A stretch of DNA of 64,000 nucleotides from Bdellovibrio sp. (GCA_016187935.1 JACPIU010000018.1:59634-123633); one strand, 5' to 3'; shown: positions 25,659 through 33,275, counted from the first letter of the stretch. Numbers and translations are program-made. The notes: generated by a model from the letters alone, not told the origin.

Positions 25659-25935
25659 GGCCGATCCATGGTACGTGCGAACCATCACGAAACTTCCCCG
25701 CCTTTTCCCCGAATCCCAAATCCGTCATTAGACACAACGCACTTCCCCTGCGGAAGTTAATTTCACAGAAATTTCCGACGATGTTCGACTTCACCGTCAG
25801 ATTATGTGGCGCAAATATTTTTTTCTCCAAAAACTGGCCGCATTTTTTCGAGCTTGGCCAAAAACGCCTCGTCACTGCACCCCTGGCGTGTATTGGAGTG
25901 CACCGAACATAAATGGGTCACGTAGCTCCGCTGGG
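25659..25935. repeat. Dispersed repeat, copy A
   Basis: Starts GGCCGATCCATGGTACG and contains CGAAACTTCCCCGC, CATTAGACACAACGCACTTCC (with the small ACTTCC-N5-GGAAGT hairpin) and TTGGAGTGCACCG. It ends GGGTCACGTAGCTCCGCTGGG. Copy C at 37021-37195 shares both ends and most of the middle, and copy B at 31916-32022 shares the central part. Copy A has about 100 extra bases between the hairpin and the right end. Alignment was by eye. Confidence 0.75.
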
Positions 25936-25967
25936 ATTACCTGATTATTCTTTTGCCTCCGCATCCT

Positions 25968-25998
25968 GCTGCGGCAGTGTCCTTCGGGACACACATCG
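25968..25998. repeat. UUCG-hairpin repeat, copy 1
   Basis: GCTGCGGCAGTGTCCTTCGG followed by GACACACATCG contains a stable hairpin, GTGTCC-TTCG-GGACAC at 25977-25992. The same unit recurs within copy B at 31986-32014 with one compensating G-T pair (GTGTCC-TTCG-GGATAC), so the stem is kept. Confidence 0.6.
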
Positions 25999-26078
25999 CT
26001 CGGCGCTCCTGCGCCTCCGTGTCAAAGAGCAGACACTATCAAACCCTGCATCTCAGTAGTTTTACCTTGTGCTGATTT

Positions 26079-26288
26079 TCAAAATGCTTTCAAGAATTCA
26101 GTCATTTGATTTTTAGGTTGATTCATTGAAAAATGCTTCTCGTACTCTTCGAGGCATCGACGTAGGTGTTCGACAAGTGCAATGGCGTCCTGACCACGCT
26201 TGGTGGCAAGATTGAACTTGATCGCTGTCTCGTAAACTTCATTGGCCAAGACATCTGGCAAGCGTATAACAGAATCAATATCAGACAT
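26079..26288 (-). CDS. Small hypothetical protein (69 aa)
   Basis: A 69-residue protein (MSDIDSVIRLPDVLANEVYE...) that is hydrophilic and mostly helical, with RRCLEEYEKHF near the middle. ATG 26288 is selected because GAGGTAGCT lies directly upstream. The longer frame to 26351 lacks a site. The RLPDVLANEVYETAI pattern recalls short ribbon-helix-helix or antitoxin-like proteins, but no partner gene is adjacent and the assignment is open. Confidence 0.5.
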   Translation of the reverse strand: MSDIDSVIRLPDVLANEVYETAIKFNLATKRGQDAIALVEHLRRCLEEYEKHFSMNQPKNQMTEFLKAF

Positions 26289-26516
26289 AGCTACCTCGTG
26301 CTCAAATTTGTACTGGTAAGTACGTTCCAATACTAAGAAAAGAATAATCATTTAATGTTAATAGATTGTGAGAAATGTGTTCGCTCTGGAACTTTCTGAA
26401 TGAATCAGAGGACATTTCATGGTCTTAAGGTGCCAGGGTTTCAAGTACCCTCGTTCCTAACTCAATTTTAATGATGCCTTCATCAAGGTTTAACCCATCT
26501 CGTCGATACTCTGAGC

Positions 26517-26843
26517 ATGAACGAAGTTGCACAAACCCTTATTTCACTCGACGAGGCCTTATTTGCCCACCTCTTCGGGCTCCCTTTAAATAAGGCGGGA
26601 GTGGCAAAACGGATCACTCCACCCGATAAATTTAGCTTCCCTTCTGGTCATACTGCCGGGGCGTTTGTGATCTGTATCTTGGTGGCGAATTGTTTCCCCA
26701 TATTCAGCATTCCCGTCTTCTTATGGGCATTCTTAGTAGGATTCTCTAGAGTCCATCTGGGAGTTCATTTTCCTCTCGATGTTCTTGTTGGAGGTGTTAT
26801 CGGTGCCTTCTGTGGATACCTGGCGATTTTGGTTCTGGCCTGA
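26517..26843 (+). CDS. Short PAP2-family phosphatase (possibly truncated)
   Basis: A 108-residue protein covering only the catalytic core of PAP2. It has KRITPPDKFSFPSGHTAGAF (boxes 1 and 2, with TP in place of the usual RP) and GFSRVHLGVHFPLDVLVGG (box 3, all of R, H and D present), and three hydrophobic spans. Family members normally have 160-220 residues and an additional N-terminal membrane segment, and a stop codon lies only 45 bases upstream in frame. No good ribosome binding site is seen. It may be a 5'-truncated relic or a minimal enzyme. Confidence 0.65.
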   Translation: MNEVAQTLISLDEALFAHLFGLPLNKAGVAKRITPPDKFSFPSGHTAGAFVICILVANCFPIFSIPVFLWAFLVGFSRVHLGVHFPLDVLVGGVIGAFCGYLAILVLA

Positions 26844-27217
26844 TTTTTTTTCAGAATTTTAAAAAAATTTAAACCAAGGCCACGATAAGTAGGCACGATT
26901 TCTTCCACCTTTTCTGGGGTCTGCACTTCTCCAATGCTCTCGCCTCTAATGATCTTGCCAGCTTCAGGACAATTGAGGGACGGGAGCGGATAGCGATCAG
27001 GCCCAACTTCTCTGCTGGCAACTGACCTGTAAAAATCAAATCCCTGGTAATAAATAAGCTAGGTTTGGAAGTAAAATGTAAATCGTCGAAATTCCCCGCA
27101 GTGACGCCTATGGGCACCTCTGGACATTGCGGAATCGAGTTGGTTTGGAAAGATAACGTGATTCGCTTGGCGATACCTCGCTGTTATTAGATTTTTTGAA
27201 AAAGGCGGCGTGACTGA
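26844..27217. other. 374-base stretch without a supported gene
   Basis: Lies between the short PAP2 gene and the IS66 relic. A frame of 82 codons on the minus strand has no ribosome binding site and no recognisable motif. The sequence may include further decayed insertion-element DNA upstream of the tnpB-like fragment, but I cannot identify any. Confidence 0.4.
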
Positions 27218-27436
27218 ATGATTGCCAGGAATCGTAGAACCAGAATTTTTATCTCGAAGGAGCCTACTGACATGCGGGCATCCTACGATTCTTTGTTTGG
27301 TAAAGTCAGACAGGTGCTCCACCAAGACCCTCAATCGGGGCACCTGTTTGTCTTCATCAATTCCCGTCGGACGAGTTGCAAATGCCTTTACTTTGGTGGA
27401 TTCTTCAAACTAGCTCTCGTGTTCGAGCTGCATTGA
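27218..27436 (+). pseudogene. IS66-type tnpB (Orf2) relic
   Basis: A 72-codon frame matching the IS66 accessory protein TnpB: RIFISKEPTDMRASYDSLFG, then VRQVLHQDPQSGHLFVFINS and RRTSCKCLYFGGFFKLAL, which is the well known TDMRKGFDGL...DPFSGHLFVF...RR...K pattern. The gene is cut short (about 115 residues expected) and the end drifts out of similarity after YFGG. No tnpC transposase or terminal inverted repeats are recognisable nearby, so the element is dead. It shows past transposition into this region. Confidence 0.8.
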
Positions 27437-27471
27437 TCTTTGAGTGTTTTTTTACTTAGGTTAACGAAGGA

Positions 27472-28572
27472 TTATGGCCATAACTCTTCACGGATGACCG
27501 CATGGGTGACATTAGGTGGTATCCAATATTTAGTAATCGATCCGGCAGTGCGAACGGCAGTTGAATCAGGATTGGAATCAAAAATTAGGGTTCCTAAATT
27601 GATACCGATGCCAGCAGAGAAATAACGCCTCTGAATGTTGTCAGTTTTATCATCTGGAGTGAAGTCGGGTTCGTAGCCACGGGTAAAAAAACCAAAATCT
27701 AAAGTTAGATACCGCGTAAAGATATTCTCTCTTAAAACCGGCACCCCTGCTGCTTTGAAACTTAAGAATACTTTTTGGCCACTATAGTCACTCGTCACAT
27801 CGACTTTGGCGGTATTTCTTGAATCGCGATACTCATGACTTGGCCACCACTGCCACCTAATACCTACAAATTCATCGAGTGCCGGATAAGTATCCAGCAA
27901 CCAAGCGGAAAAAATACCAATGGAATCCATAAAAAGATCTTCGGTTGAGAAACGATATTTACTAAAACCATCTCCCACCTCTAAGGCCAATCCCACAAAA
28001 GCTCCGGTATAAAGTCCGATTTTTCGAGCTGTTTTGATGTCATGTCCGGCCTGTAAGGCGAGCCAGGTAGTCATTCGAGTCTCGATATAATGACTGGTCA
28101 TATGCCCAAATTTATCCGCTCCGCCGCTGTATGAATGTTGGTCGTACCATCCCTCATTTCCAAACCCCATATGGGCACCTGTATTTCCCCAATCCCAAGC
28201 GGATGATCCAAAAATAAGTAAAATACTGGGAACTGCAATGATCCACCCAGTAGTCCAGTTATCTCTTTGTTTTGGAGTAAATCCAAAGGGTGAATAAAAA
28301 TGGTCGGGATAGAGAGGGGTATTGTCATAGGAGATTTGCGCCACAGAGATATCTTTTTTTAGTTTTTCTTCCAGTTCAGGTGTCAGAGATTTCGATACAT
28401 GGGCACGAAAAGGATTTGATTGTATTTCTCGCGCCACTAGACGGTGGCGATTCAAGGTGGCCTGAACCTCGCCGATGGAAACCTGGGCCTTGTAATGAAT
28501 CCAAAAATCATTAGGTGGAACAGAATCAGCTGCATGAACGCTGAATGAGAGCAACCAGAGAAGGATAATCAT
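27472..28572 (-). CDS. DUF2279 (YfiM-like) envelope protein
   Basis: A 366-residue protein with a signal peptide (MIILLWLLSFSVHA). A core from about 105 to 250 fits the DUF2279 family: NTGAHMGFGNEGWY, YSGGADKFGHMTSHYIETR, GAFVGLALEVGDGFSKYRFS and EDLFMDSIGIFSAWL. The C-terminal third is beta-rich (SGQKVFLSFKAAGVP, YFSAGIGINLG) and may sit in the outer membrane. It starts 10 bases after the PAP2 gene on the same strand with AAAAGG upstream, so the two form an operon and may act together on the cell envelope. Confidence 0.78.
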   Translation of the reverse strand: MIILLWLLSFSVHAADSVPPNDFWIHYKAQVSIGEVQATLNRHRLVAREIQSNPFRAHVSKSLTPELEEKLKKDISVAQISYDNTPLYPDHFYSPFGFTPKQRDNWTTGWIIAVPSILLIFGSSAWDWGNTGAHMGFGNEGWYDQHSYSGGADKFGHMTSHYIETRMTTWLALQAGHDIKTARKIGLYTGAFVGLALEVGDGFSKYRFSTEDLFMDSIGIFSAWLLDTYPALDEFVGIRWQWWPSHEYRDSRNTAKVDVTSDYSGQKVFLSFKAAGVPVLRENIFTRYLTLDFGFFTRGYEPDFTPDDKTDNIQRRYFSAGIGINLGTLIFDSNPDSTAVRTAGSITKYWIPPNVTHAVIREELWP

Positions 28573-28582
28573 TAAATGCCTT

Positions 28583-29437
28583 TTAGAAAGTCACCGATGC
28601 CTGTAGCCCTGGCACTTGATGACTTCTAATATATTGAAGTGTGAATTCGTGTTTAAAAATCCATTCATAAATAGGGTGGTTTTTATCGTAGTTGGAAGCA
28701 TATCTCACGCCTTCAGAAGCCAATAGGGCAATGAAGCTAGAGGCAATAACATCAGAAGCATAATGTTTCTCGGAATGCACTCTTTCAAAGGCCGTGGCCA
28801 CGGCCAATCCTAATGGCAGGAGCGCGTACTCTGGCCCGTAGAACTGCAAACTCTTAAAGCCCAGAACGGTATAGCCAACCACATGACCAGAGGGAAAGGA
28901 GGACTGTCCTCGAAAAGCTGTTTCGATAAAAGATAAATCTTTATTGTCGGGACGTTGATGTACAGGAATGATGGAGATAGCGGCGGTCTCTGCCAAAGTC
29001 AAAAATAAAGCTGCTAAATACTCCTGAGAAAACCTCACCATTTTTGCATCTTGGTGATTTCTTCCCCAATAATAAAAGGCCATAGGCAAAACAGGAGTGT
29101 TGAAGAAAATACTGCTCTTACTTACAAGACGGATGAATCCTTCATTTTTATTCTCTCTAACAGCTTTCTCTGAAATCATCTTATCATTGTAAATAAAATA
29201 TCCAATCGCACCGATGGCGACGGCGGTGAAGACTAAATTTTGGGTTGACGAAAATTGGAGATAACTCCCTTGGTAGGCCCACTTCATGGATTGAAGAAAA
29301 TCGTCTTTTGCGTCAAATTTAAGCTTGCTTAAGTCCTCGTTTTTTTCAACTGGTTCGGCCGCAAAACTGGGCAGACCCAGGTGGATAGGTCCGAGTAAAA
29401 AAATGACAATGAGTGGCAGAAGGAAGCTCTCTTTCAT
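28583..29437 (-). CDS. PAP2-family phosphatase
   Basis: A 284-residue protein: signal sequence, a hydrophobic span near 70-85 and a PAP2 core with IPVHQRPDNKD (box 1), SSFPSGHVVGYTVLGF (box 2) and ATAFERVHSEKHYASDVIASS (box 3). It is the third PAP2 protein in the window. Likely a membrane lipid-phosphate phosphatase. AGGATATGCA precedes ATG 29437. The gene is upstream of the DUF2279 gene in the same operon and divergent from the LuxR-type regulator at 29592, which is a candidate controller. Confidence 0.87.
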   Translation of the reverse strand: MKESFLLPLIVIFLLGPIHLGLPSFAAEPVEKNEDLSKLKFDAKDDFLQSMKWAYQGSYLQFSSTQNLVFTAVAIGAIGYFIYNDKMISEKAVRENKNEGFIRLVSKSSIFFNTPVLPMAFYYWGRNHQDAKMVRFSQEYLAALFLTLAETAAISIIPVHQRPDNKDLSFIETAFRGQSSFPSGHVVGYTVLGFKSLQFYGPEYALLPLGLAVATAFERVHSEKHYASDVIASSFIALLASEGVRYASNYDKNHPIYEWIFKHEFTLQYIRSHQVPGLQASVTF

Positions 29438-29591
29438 TGCATATCCTGTAATCCTTTTGCGCTGCTCGGCAATGATAATGATCGAAGCATATTGACAGTC
29501 ATGCTTGAGAATGGATATGAGTCATTAGTCATCATGAGCAAAAACATGCCATGACATTTAGGAAAATGCTGCCAACTTATCGCGTAATACA

Positions 29592-30128
29592 ATGACTAAA
29601 TCTAATCTAGTAAAACTTATCAGCTTAGCTATAGCAATTGGTGCATTTGCTCTGCTTATCGTCGGAGATGTTCAAATAAAACTTCAGCACGAGGGATTTT
29701 CCTTTGTATCGTTCAGAAATGTATTGACCGAAATTGGGATGGTGGTTGCCGTATCTGTTGGCTCTGTGCTTGGCTGGAGCTTATTCGTCGACAACCGCCA
29801 TCGCTTCAGGGATGCAATGGGTCAGCTGGAAGCCGATTTTGTCCGTTGGAAAAAAAGATCGGCCTATTTCGCCAAAGACTTTCAACAGCACCTTGAAAGT
29901 ACATTTACCGATTGGGAGCTTACATCCTCCGAACGTGATATTGCTCTGCTTATTATCAAAGGCCTGAGTCTCAAAGAAATATCCGATATTAGGGATTGCT
30001 CCGATCGAACTATCAGAAATCATGCCAATACGATCTATAAGAAGGCAGGTGTAAAATCTAGAAGTGAACTTTCAGCTTACTTTTTTGAGGACCTGCTTAC
30101 AACTGATGCAACCAAGTCAAATTCGTAA
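29592..30128 (+). CDS. Membrane-bound LuxR-type HTH regulator
   Basis: A 178-residue protein. Two hydrophobic spans (about 9-27 and 45-66) are followed by a charged linker and a C-terminal LuxR/GerE HTH: LTSSERDIALLIIKGLSLKEISDIRDCSDRTIRNHANTIYKKAGVKSRSEL, given here in pieces (LTSSERDIALLIIKGLSLKE; SDRTIRNHANTIYKKAGVKS). There is no receiver domain, so signalling probably comes through the membrane segments. No clear Shine-Dalgarno lies before ATG 29592. It is divergent from the PAP2/DUF2279 operon with 154 bases between them. Confidence 0.82.
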   Translation: MTKSNLVKLISLAIAIGAFALLIVGDVQIKLQHEGFSFVSFRNVLTEIGMVVAVSVGSVLGWSLFVDNRHRFRDAMGQLEADFVRWKKRSAYFAKDFQQHLESTFTDWELTSSERDIALLIIKGLSLKEISDIRDCSDRTIRNHANTIYKKAGVKSRSELSAYFFEDLLTTDATKSNS

Positions 30129-30365
30129 ATCGGGCCCTCGTCCCTGCCTCGTGCTTGCAGTTTGGCGGGATAGAGGAAGCAAAGGAGTGGTCTTCAGTCC
30201 GCAGTGCCGTTTTTCAGGTGTTCATAAAGAAAGGTTCTTTGTTCACCCCCAAATGGATGACTAGTTTTTTATCGTGGATCGCCTACCTTTTTTCTTGATG
30301 AAAATTTAAAAGGACACATCGTCGCCAGTAGACTCCACGAAAGTGGCGCTAGGGAAACTCGCCTT

Positions 30366-31022
30366 TCAATTCACACAGGCGGAACACGATGCTTTTTTCT
30401 TTAATTTCAAATTCCAGAAGCTAACAACAATGATCCCGACAATTCCACCGTACATCAGAATTTGGTTTATGGCCGCCCCCAGGTAAACGTATCTTCCAAC
30501 ATACAGTGCCGATCCCGTAACGATCCCAAGAAAAAATGGGGCAAGTCGGCCATGCTGTTTTCGGTATGACCAAAAAAGTCCTGCCAGGGTGACAAATAAG
30601 AATATGAATAGGAGGGGCTTTAGAACTGACTCCTGAACTAAAAAACCAAGCCCTATTGCCGACAAAAAGGCCCCGATGGCAGGAATACAAAACGGGCAAA
30701 ACCCGACGGTGACGGCCGACCCCAAGGAACCCAGAGTTGAAAGGATGCCGATTTTTTTGTTTGGCACATTGATATTCAGTCGTCTTCGCAGTTCATTCTT
30801 GTTTGGCAGTTGCAGAGAACATCCACCACCGCTTGCGGCACTACCCAAGATAATCTCACCATTTCTTAGAATCGTCGGCGATGAATAATTGCGATAGGGA
30901 TTATCGGTAGTAAGATCATCCTGGCGGATAATATCAAAATCAGTCGTCAGTTCTTGCAAAAGGTCCTTAGTCTTCTGTGCATTGGGGCAGCCCTCAAAAT
31001 ATATAAACTTGATGGCACTCAT
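30366..31022 (-). CDS. MerC-like mercuric transport protein with N-terminal thioredoxin-like domain
   Basis: A 218-residue protein. Residues 1-85 look thioredoxin-like, with C12 in FEGCPNAQKT and C68 in ASGGGCSLQLP. Then come four membrane spans, the first holding VGFCPFCIPAIGAFLSAIGL (C109 and C112), the pattern of MerC/MerT. The C-terminus ends CSACVN. All these cysteine pairs suit Hg(II) hand-over. Its ATG (31022) lies 1 base after the merR stop, with GGAGGGA inside merR, so both are one operon. No merA reductase is present nearby, so it may work with a distant merA or in a reduced sensing/uptake system. Confidence 0.75.
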   Translation of the reverse strand: MSAIKFIYFEGCPNAQKTKDLLQELTTDFDIIRQDDLTTDNPYRNYSSPTILRNGEIILGSAASGGGCSLQLPNKNELRRRLNINVPNKKIGILSTLGSLGSAVTVGFCPFCIPAIGAFLSAIGLGFLVQESVLKPLLFIFLFVTLAGLFWSYRKQHGRLAPFFLGIVTGSALYVGRYVYLGAAINQILMYGGIVGIIVVSFWNLKLKKKASCSACVN

Positions 31023-31023
31023 A

Positions 31024-31437
31024 CTATCCCTCCATTCTTGCTAAAATTGGACACTGCTCGGAAACGATTCGATCGTTGCAGTTTTGAACCAGTTTTTTGA
31101 GTGTCCGTTCGAGTCTCTGCAACTGACGAATTTTCACCTGAATGTCTACGAGTTTTTGTTCAGTTTTTTTACGAATACGATCACAGCATTGAACTGAGCG
31201 TACCCGTAGCCCAAGCAGTTCCTTGATTTCGGCCAGAGTAAATCCTAGGCCCTTGGCCTCCTGGATAAACTTGAGTTGTTTGAGACCTTCCTGGTTGTAA
31301 ATACGATAACCGGCCTCAGTACGACCATGGGGGCCTAGAATTCCTTCTCGGTCATAAAAACGAACGGTTTGAATATTTACGCCAGCGGCCTTTGCCAAGC
31401 TCCCCGCAGTATATTGAATTTGTGTTCCTGATTTCAT
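31024..31437 (-). CDS. merR: MerR-family mercury-responsive regulator
   Basis: A 137-residue MerR protein: HTH (YTAGSLAKAAGVNIQTVRFY), wing (RTEAGYRIYNQEGLKQLKFI), dimerisation helix, and metal-site cysteines C85, C120 and C129. The spacings of 35 and 9 residues equal those of the Hg(II) ligands C82, C117 and C126 of Tn501 MerR, so mercury sensing is well supported. It is the first gene of an operon with the MerC-like gene, and its promoter shows the MerR-type long spacer with a dyad (31444-31475). Confidence 0.9.
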   Translation of the reverse strand: MKSGTQIQYTAGSLAKAAGVNIQTVRFYDREGILGPHGRTEAGYRIYNQEGLKQLKFIQEAKGLGFTLAEIKELLGLRVRSVQCCDRIRKKTEQKLVDIQVKIRQLQRLERTLKKLVQNCNDRIVSEQCPILARMEG

Positions 31438-31443
31438 TATACC

Positions 31444-31475
31444 ATTATAAACCCTATATATTAGTATAGGGTCAA
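31444..31475 (-). promoter_or_regulatory. MerR-type promoter and operator
   Basis: Reading the minus strand: -35 TTGACC (31475-31470), -10 TATAAT (31449-31444), spacer 20 bases, which is longer than the 17-base optimum, as in MerR-activated promoters. Within it lies the perfect dyad ACCCTATA-N6-TATAGGGT (31451-31472). This is the classic arrangement in which MerR untwists the DNA to allow open-complex formation. It is 7 bases from the merR start, so the leader is very short. Confidence 0.85.
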
Positions 31476-31614
31476 GATATTTTTGTTAAGCTTCACCAAA
31501 AATGCGGTTACGAAAGACGGTATCATCTCTTACTTGTATCCGTTGATGATCGAGCACACGATCATTTCTTTATTAGAGCGACGTTTTTATAATACTTCTT
31601 TCTTTTCTTAGAAT

Positions 31615-31749
31615 TCAGGTCATAGTCTGCAACATCGATATCACAACGCTCAGTTTGTCCAAATCCATCTTCTCTACTATTGCTTGATACTGCTTAATCA
31701 TCTCATGACGAAGGGGCGAGACTTCTAGAAGCTGATTGAATAGTTCCAT
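31615..31749 (-). CDS. Small or remnant ORF (44 aa)
   Basis: A 44-codon frame from ATG 31749 to TGA 31615-31617 with protein-like composition: MELFNQLLEVSPLRHEMIKQ, then YQAIVEKMDLDKLSVVISML. The sequence looks like the C-terminal helices of a longer regulator rather than a complete gene, and no ribosome binding site is seen. A stop codon lies 30 bases upstream in frame. Probably a remnant. Confidence 0.3.
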   Translation of the reverse strand: MELFNQLLEVSPLRHEMIKQYQAIVEKMDLDKLSVVISMLQTMT

Positions 31750-31915
31750 AGTCAGCCATAGAAAAAAACATTAGTGTTTTAAAGGTGAAGGAGACCTTGA
31801 GTGCGTTGGGCCAGTGAAAGGTCGACACTGGAAGATTCTGAAGTAATCGGCCGTTAAATTTACAAATTGTGACCTTCAAAAATAGGGCGGGTAAAAAGGC
31901 GGGTTGGCGAACTCG

Positions 31916-32022
31916 CTCGAACCGGTACGAAACTTCCCCGCATTTTCTCCGATCCCGATCGGTTATTAGACACATTGCACTTTCGCTGCGGCAGTGTCCT
32001 TCGGGATACACATCGGCTGCAT
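31916..32022. repeat. Dispersed repeat, copy B (short)
   Basis: Shares GGTACGAAACTTCCCCGCAT, TTTTCTCCGATCCC and TTATTAGACACATTGCACTT with copies A and C, then continues directly into the UUCG-hairpin unit (GTGTCC-TTCG-GGATAC at 31994-32009) found near copy A. It lacks the right-hand TGGGTCACGTAGCTC end. Confidence 0.7.
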
Positions 32023-32128
32023 GCCGTTTAACTTCAGTTTTTGCGTAAGTTGAGAAAAATTTTTCCATGTATTCAGCAAGTTGGCTGTTGAGTTCACCAT
32101 TGTAATACCATTGTAAAGTGCTGCCGAA

Positions 32129-32166
32129 TATACCCATTTGACACATAATGGGAAAATGGGTATAAT
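32129..32166 (+). promoter_or_regulatory. Consensus promoter overlapped by a perfect palindrome (toxin-antitoxin operator)
   Basis: TTGACA (32138-32143) and TATAAT (32161-32166) with exactly 17 bases between them form a perfect sigma-70 consensus. TATACCCATTT (32129-32139) and AAATGGGTATA (32154-32164) are perfect 11-base inverted repeats spanning from -35 to -10. An antitoxin or antitoxin-toxin complex bound here would block transcription. The -10 lies only 8 bases before ATG 32175, so the mRNA is nearly leaderless if that start is used. Confidence 0.85.
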
Positions 32167-32174
32167 GCCTTATT

Positions 32175-32420
32175 ATGAGTACAGCAAAAAAAATGAAGAA
32201 CTTAGAAATTGATTCTAGAGGCAGGATTACGCTTCCAAAAGAATTACGGGAAGGGGTGGATACATTTGCCATCGAGTCAGAAGAGGATGGAACGTTAATA
32301 CTCATTCCGCAAAGACAAGTTTCGCTAGACGATGCAAAGCTTATTGAAAGTCTAAAAAAATCTGCTCAAGAATATAAAAAAGGCAAGCTTCATAAGATGC
32401 CGAATGAGTGGATGAAATGA
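32175..32420 (+). CDS. AbrB/MazE-type antitoxin
   Basis: An 81-residue protein with a SpoVT-AbrB DNA-binding fold (LEIDSRGRITLPKELREGVDTFAIESEEDGTL, quoted in parts: LEIDSRGRITLPKELR; FAIESEEDGTLILIP) and a disordered, basic C-terminal tail (KKSAQEYKKGKLHKMPNEW) typical of toxin-binding regions. ATG 32175 has no leader for a ribosome site. ATG 32193 (MKNLEID) is an alternative start. The stop overlaps the toxin start as ATGA. The palindrome directly upstream is the likely autoregulatory site. Confidence 0.85.
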   Translation: MSTAKKMKNLEIDSRGRITLPKELREGVDTFAIESEEDGTLILIPQRQVSLDDAKLIESLKKSAQEYKKGKLHKMPNEWMK

Positions 32421-32725
32421 CTCCATCTGGTCCTTTTGAACTTCTCTTTTCCACGAGTGCCCTAGAACAAGCGCAAGTAATAATGGCCGACCCTGCGAAA
32501 GAAGGGCTAAAGAAGCAACTTAAAAAGGCCTTTCGATTCTTGTCATCAAATCCTAATCACCCTGGGTTACAGTCTCATCCTATCGCGCAATTTGATAAAA
32601 TTTTTGAAGGCAAAGTTTTCAGTTCTTATGTCCAAAATAACACACCTCAAGCACTGCGACTTCTTTGGCTCTATGGCCCCAAGGGCAAACAGATCACGAT
32701 CGTAGCAGTTATTCCGCATTACTAG
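32417..32725 (+). CDS. RelE/ParE-superfamily toxin
   Basis: A 102-residue protein: FELLFSTSALEQAQVIMADP, KKQLKKAFRFLSSNPNHPGL and a C-terminal beta hairpin ALRLLWLYGPKGKQITIVAVIPHY (last part RLLWLYGPKGKQITIVAV), the pattern of RelE/HigB/ParE folds with a terminal His. It would act as an mRNA interferase or gyrase poison when free of the antitoxin. ATG 32417 overlaps the antitoxin stop by 4 bases. GTG 32408 is an alternative. Confidence 0.8.
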   Translation: MTPSGPFELLFSTSALEQAQVIMADPAKEGLKKQLKKAFRFLSSNPNHPGLQSHPIAQFDKIFEGKVFSSYVQNNTPQALRLLWLYGPKGKQITIVAVIPHY

Positions 32726-32897
32726 CGTCTTGATGGCCGAACCTTTCTCCGAATACGCCGACAACGCTTTTCTCCACAACCGCCTCGTCGTGGATGACGG
32801 TCTCTAAAGGGTCAGTCACGAATGCAAACGCCCCTATGCTGCTGATCCTGGCCAAGTGCTCGTCAGGCCCAAGGCCGTCAAATAATCTTTTGCCTTC

Positions 32898-32935
32898 TTG
32901 ACATAATTACGTATATCGACTACGGTTTTCGTAAT
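32898..32935 (+). promoter_or_regulatory. Promoter-like element with dyad before padR
   Basis: TTGACA at 32898-32903 is a perfect -35. The best -10 at 17 bases (TACGGT, 32921-32926) is poor. The inverted repeat ATTACG (32906-32911) with CGTAAT (32930-32935) brackets the region and ends 4 bases before the padR ATG. PadR proteins usually repress their own promoter through such dyads. Confidence 0.5.
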
Positions 32936-32939
32936 ACAT

Positions 32940-33275
32940 ATGGAAAATCTTGAACGGGAAATTTTACTTTCATTCTGGAAAGTTCACATTCTCCACCATG
33001 CCGCAAAGACACCGATTATCGGCCAGTGGGTGATTCGCGAATTGAGAGGCCATGGTTATGACGTCAGTCCGGGTACCCTATATCCGCTGCTTGCTCGCAT
33101 GGAGGAGCGGGGCTGGTTAGCATGCAAGACCGATCCAGACGGCGGGCCGCGCGCGCGCAAGGAATACTCCTTGACCAAAACTGGTCACAAGGTACTGGCC
33201 ATCCTCCGCGACCAAATCCGAAAGCTTTATCGAGAGGTAGTTTTAAACAAGGAAGAAAAGAAGGGCCGAACATGA
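32940..33275 (+). CDS. PadR-family transcriptional regulator
   Basis: A 111-residue protein with the PadR winged helix: LSFWKVHILHHAAKTPIIGQ, ELRGHGYDVSPGTLYPLLAR, MEERGWLACKTD and RKEYSLTKTGHKVLAILRDQ. A short C-terminal helix ends the chain, as in PadR subfamily 2. The methyltransferase gene 65 bases downstream on the same strand is the likely target along with padR itself. Confidence 0.9.
   Translation: MENLEREILLSFWKVHILHHAAKTPIIGQWVIRELRGHGYDVSPGTLYPLLARMEERGWLACKTDPDGGPRARKEYSLTKTGHKVLAILRDQIRKLYREVVLNKEEKKGRT

Larger units (their letters stand above)
25465..26078. other. 614-base gene-free stretch after tRNA-Val
   Basis: After the tRNA terminator the region is GC-rich up to about 25660. 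It contains an 11-base inverted copy of part of the tRNA T-arm (ACATGGATCGA at 25522-25532), then repeat copy A (25659-25935), then a second short repeat with a UUCG hairpin (25968-25998). Long open frames occur on both strands but have no ribosome binding sites, and their conservation follows the repeat. I see no gene here. Confidence 0.6.
31438..32128. other. Intergenic stretch between merR and the AbrB/RelE pair
   Basis: Apart from the merR promoter, the 44-codon remnant frame and repeat copy B, no gene is supported. A 200-codon minus-strand frame (31703-32305) runs through repeat B and antisense to the antitoxin, and looks like chance. Confidence 0.45.

Noticed and set aside
25428..25875. 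Long overlapping frames on both strands after tRNA-Val
   Set aside because: They begin inside the tRNA or its terminator, lack ribosome sites, and their similarity to frames near 37.0 kb follows the DNA repeat, not codon structure.
25659..25935. Permuted tRNA gene in the dispersed repeat
   Set aside because: The left end lacks a proper T-loop and the right end lacks a full D-arm, so no cloverleaf can be drawn; only short end similarity is reported.
31703..32305. 200-codon minus-strand frame
   Set aside because: It crosses repeat copy B and runs antisense through the antitoxin and its promoter; no motif or start site.
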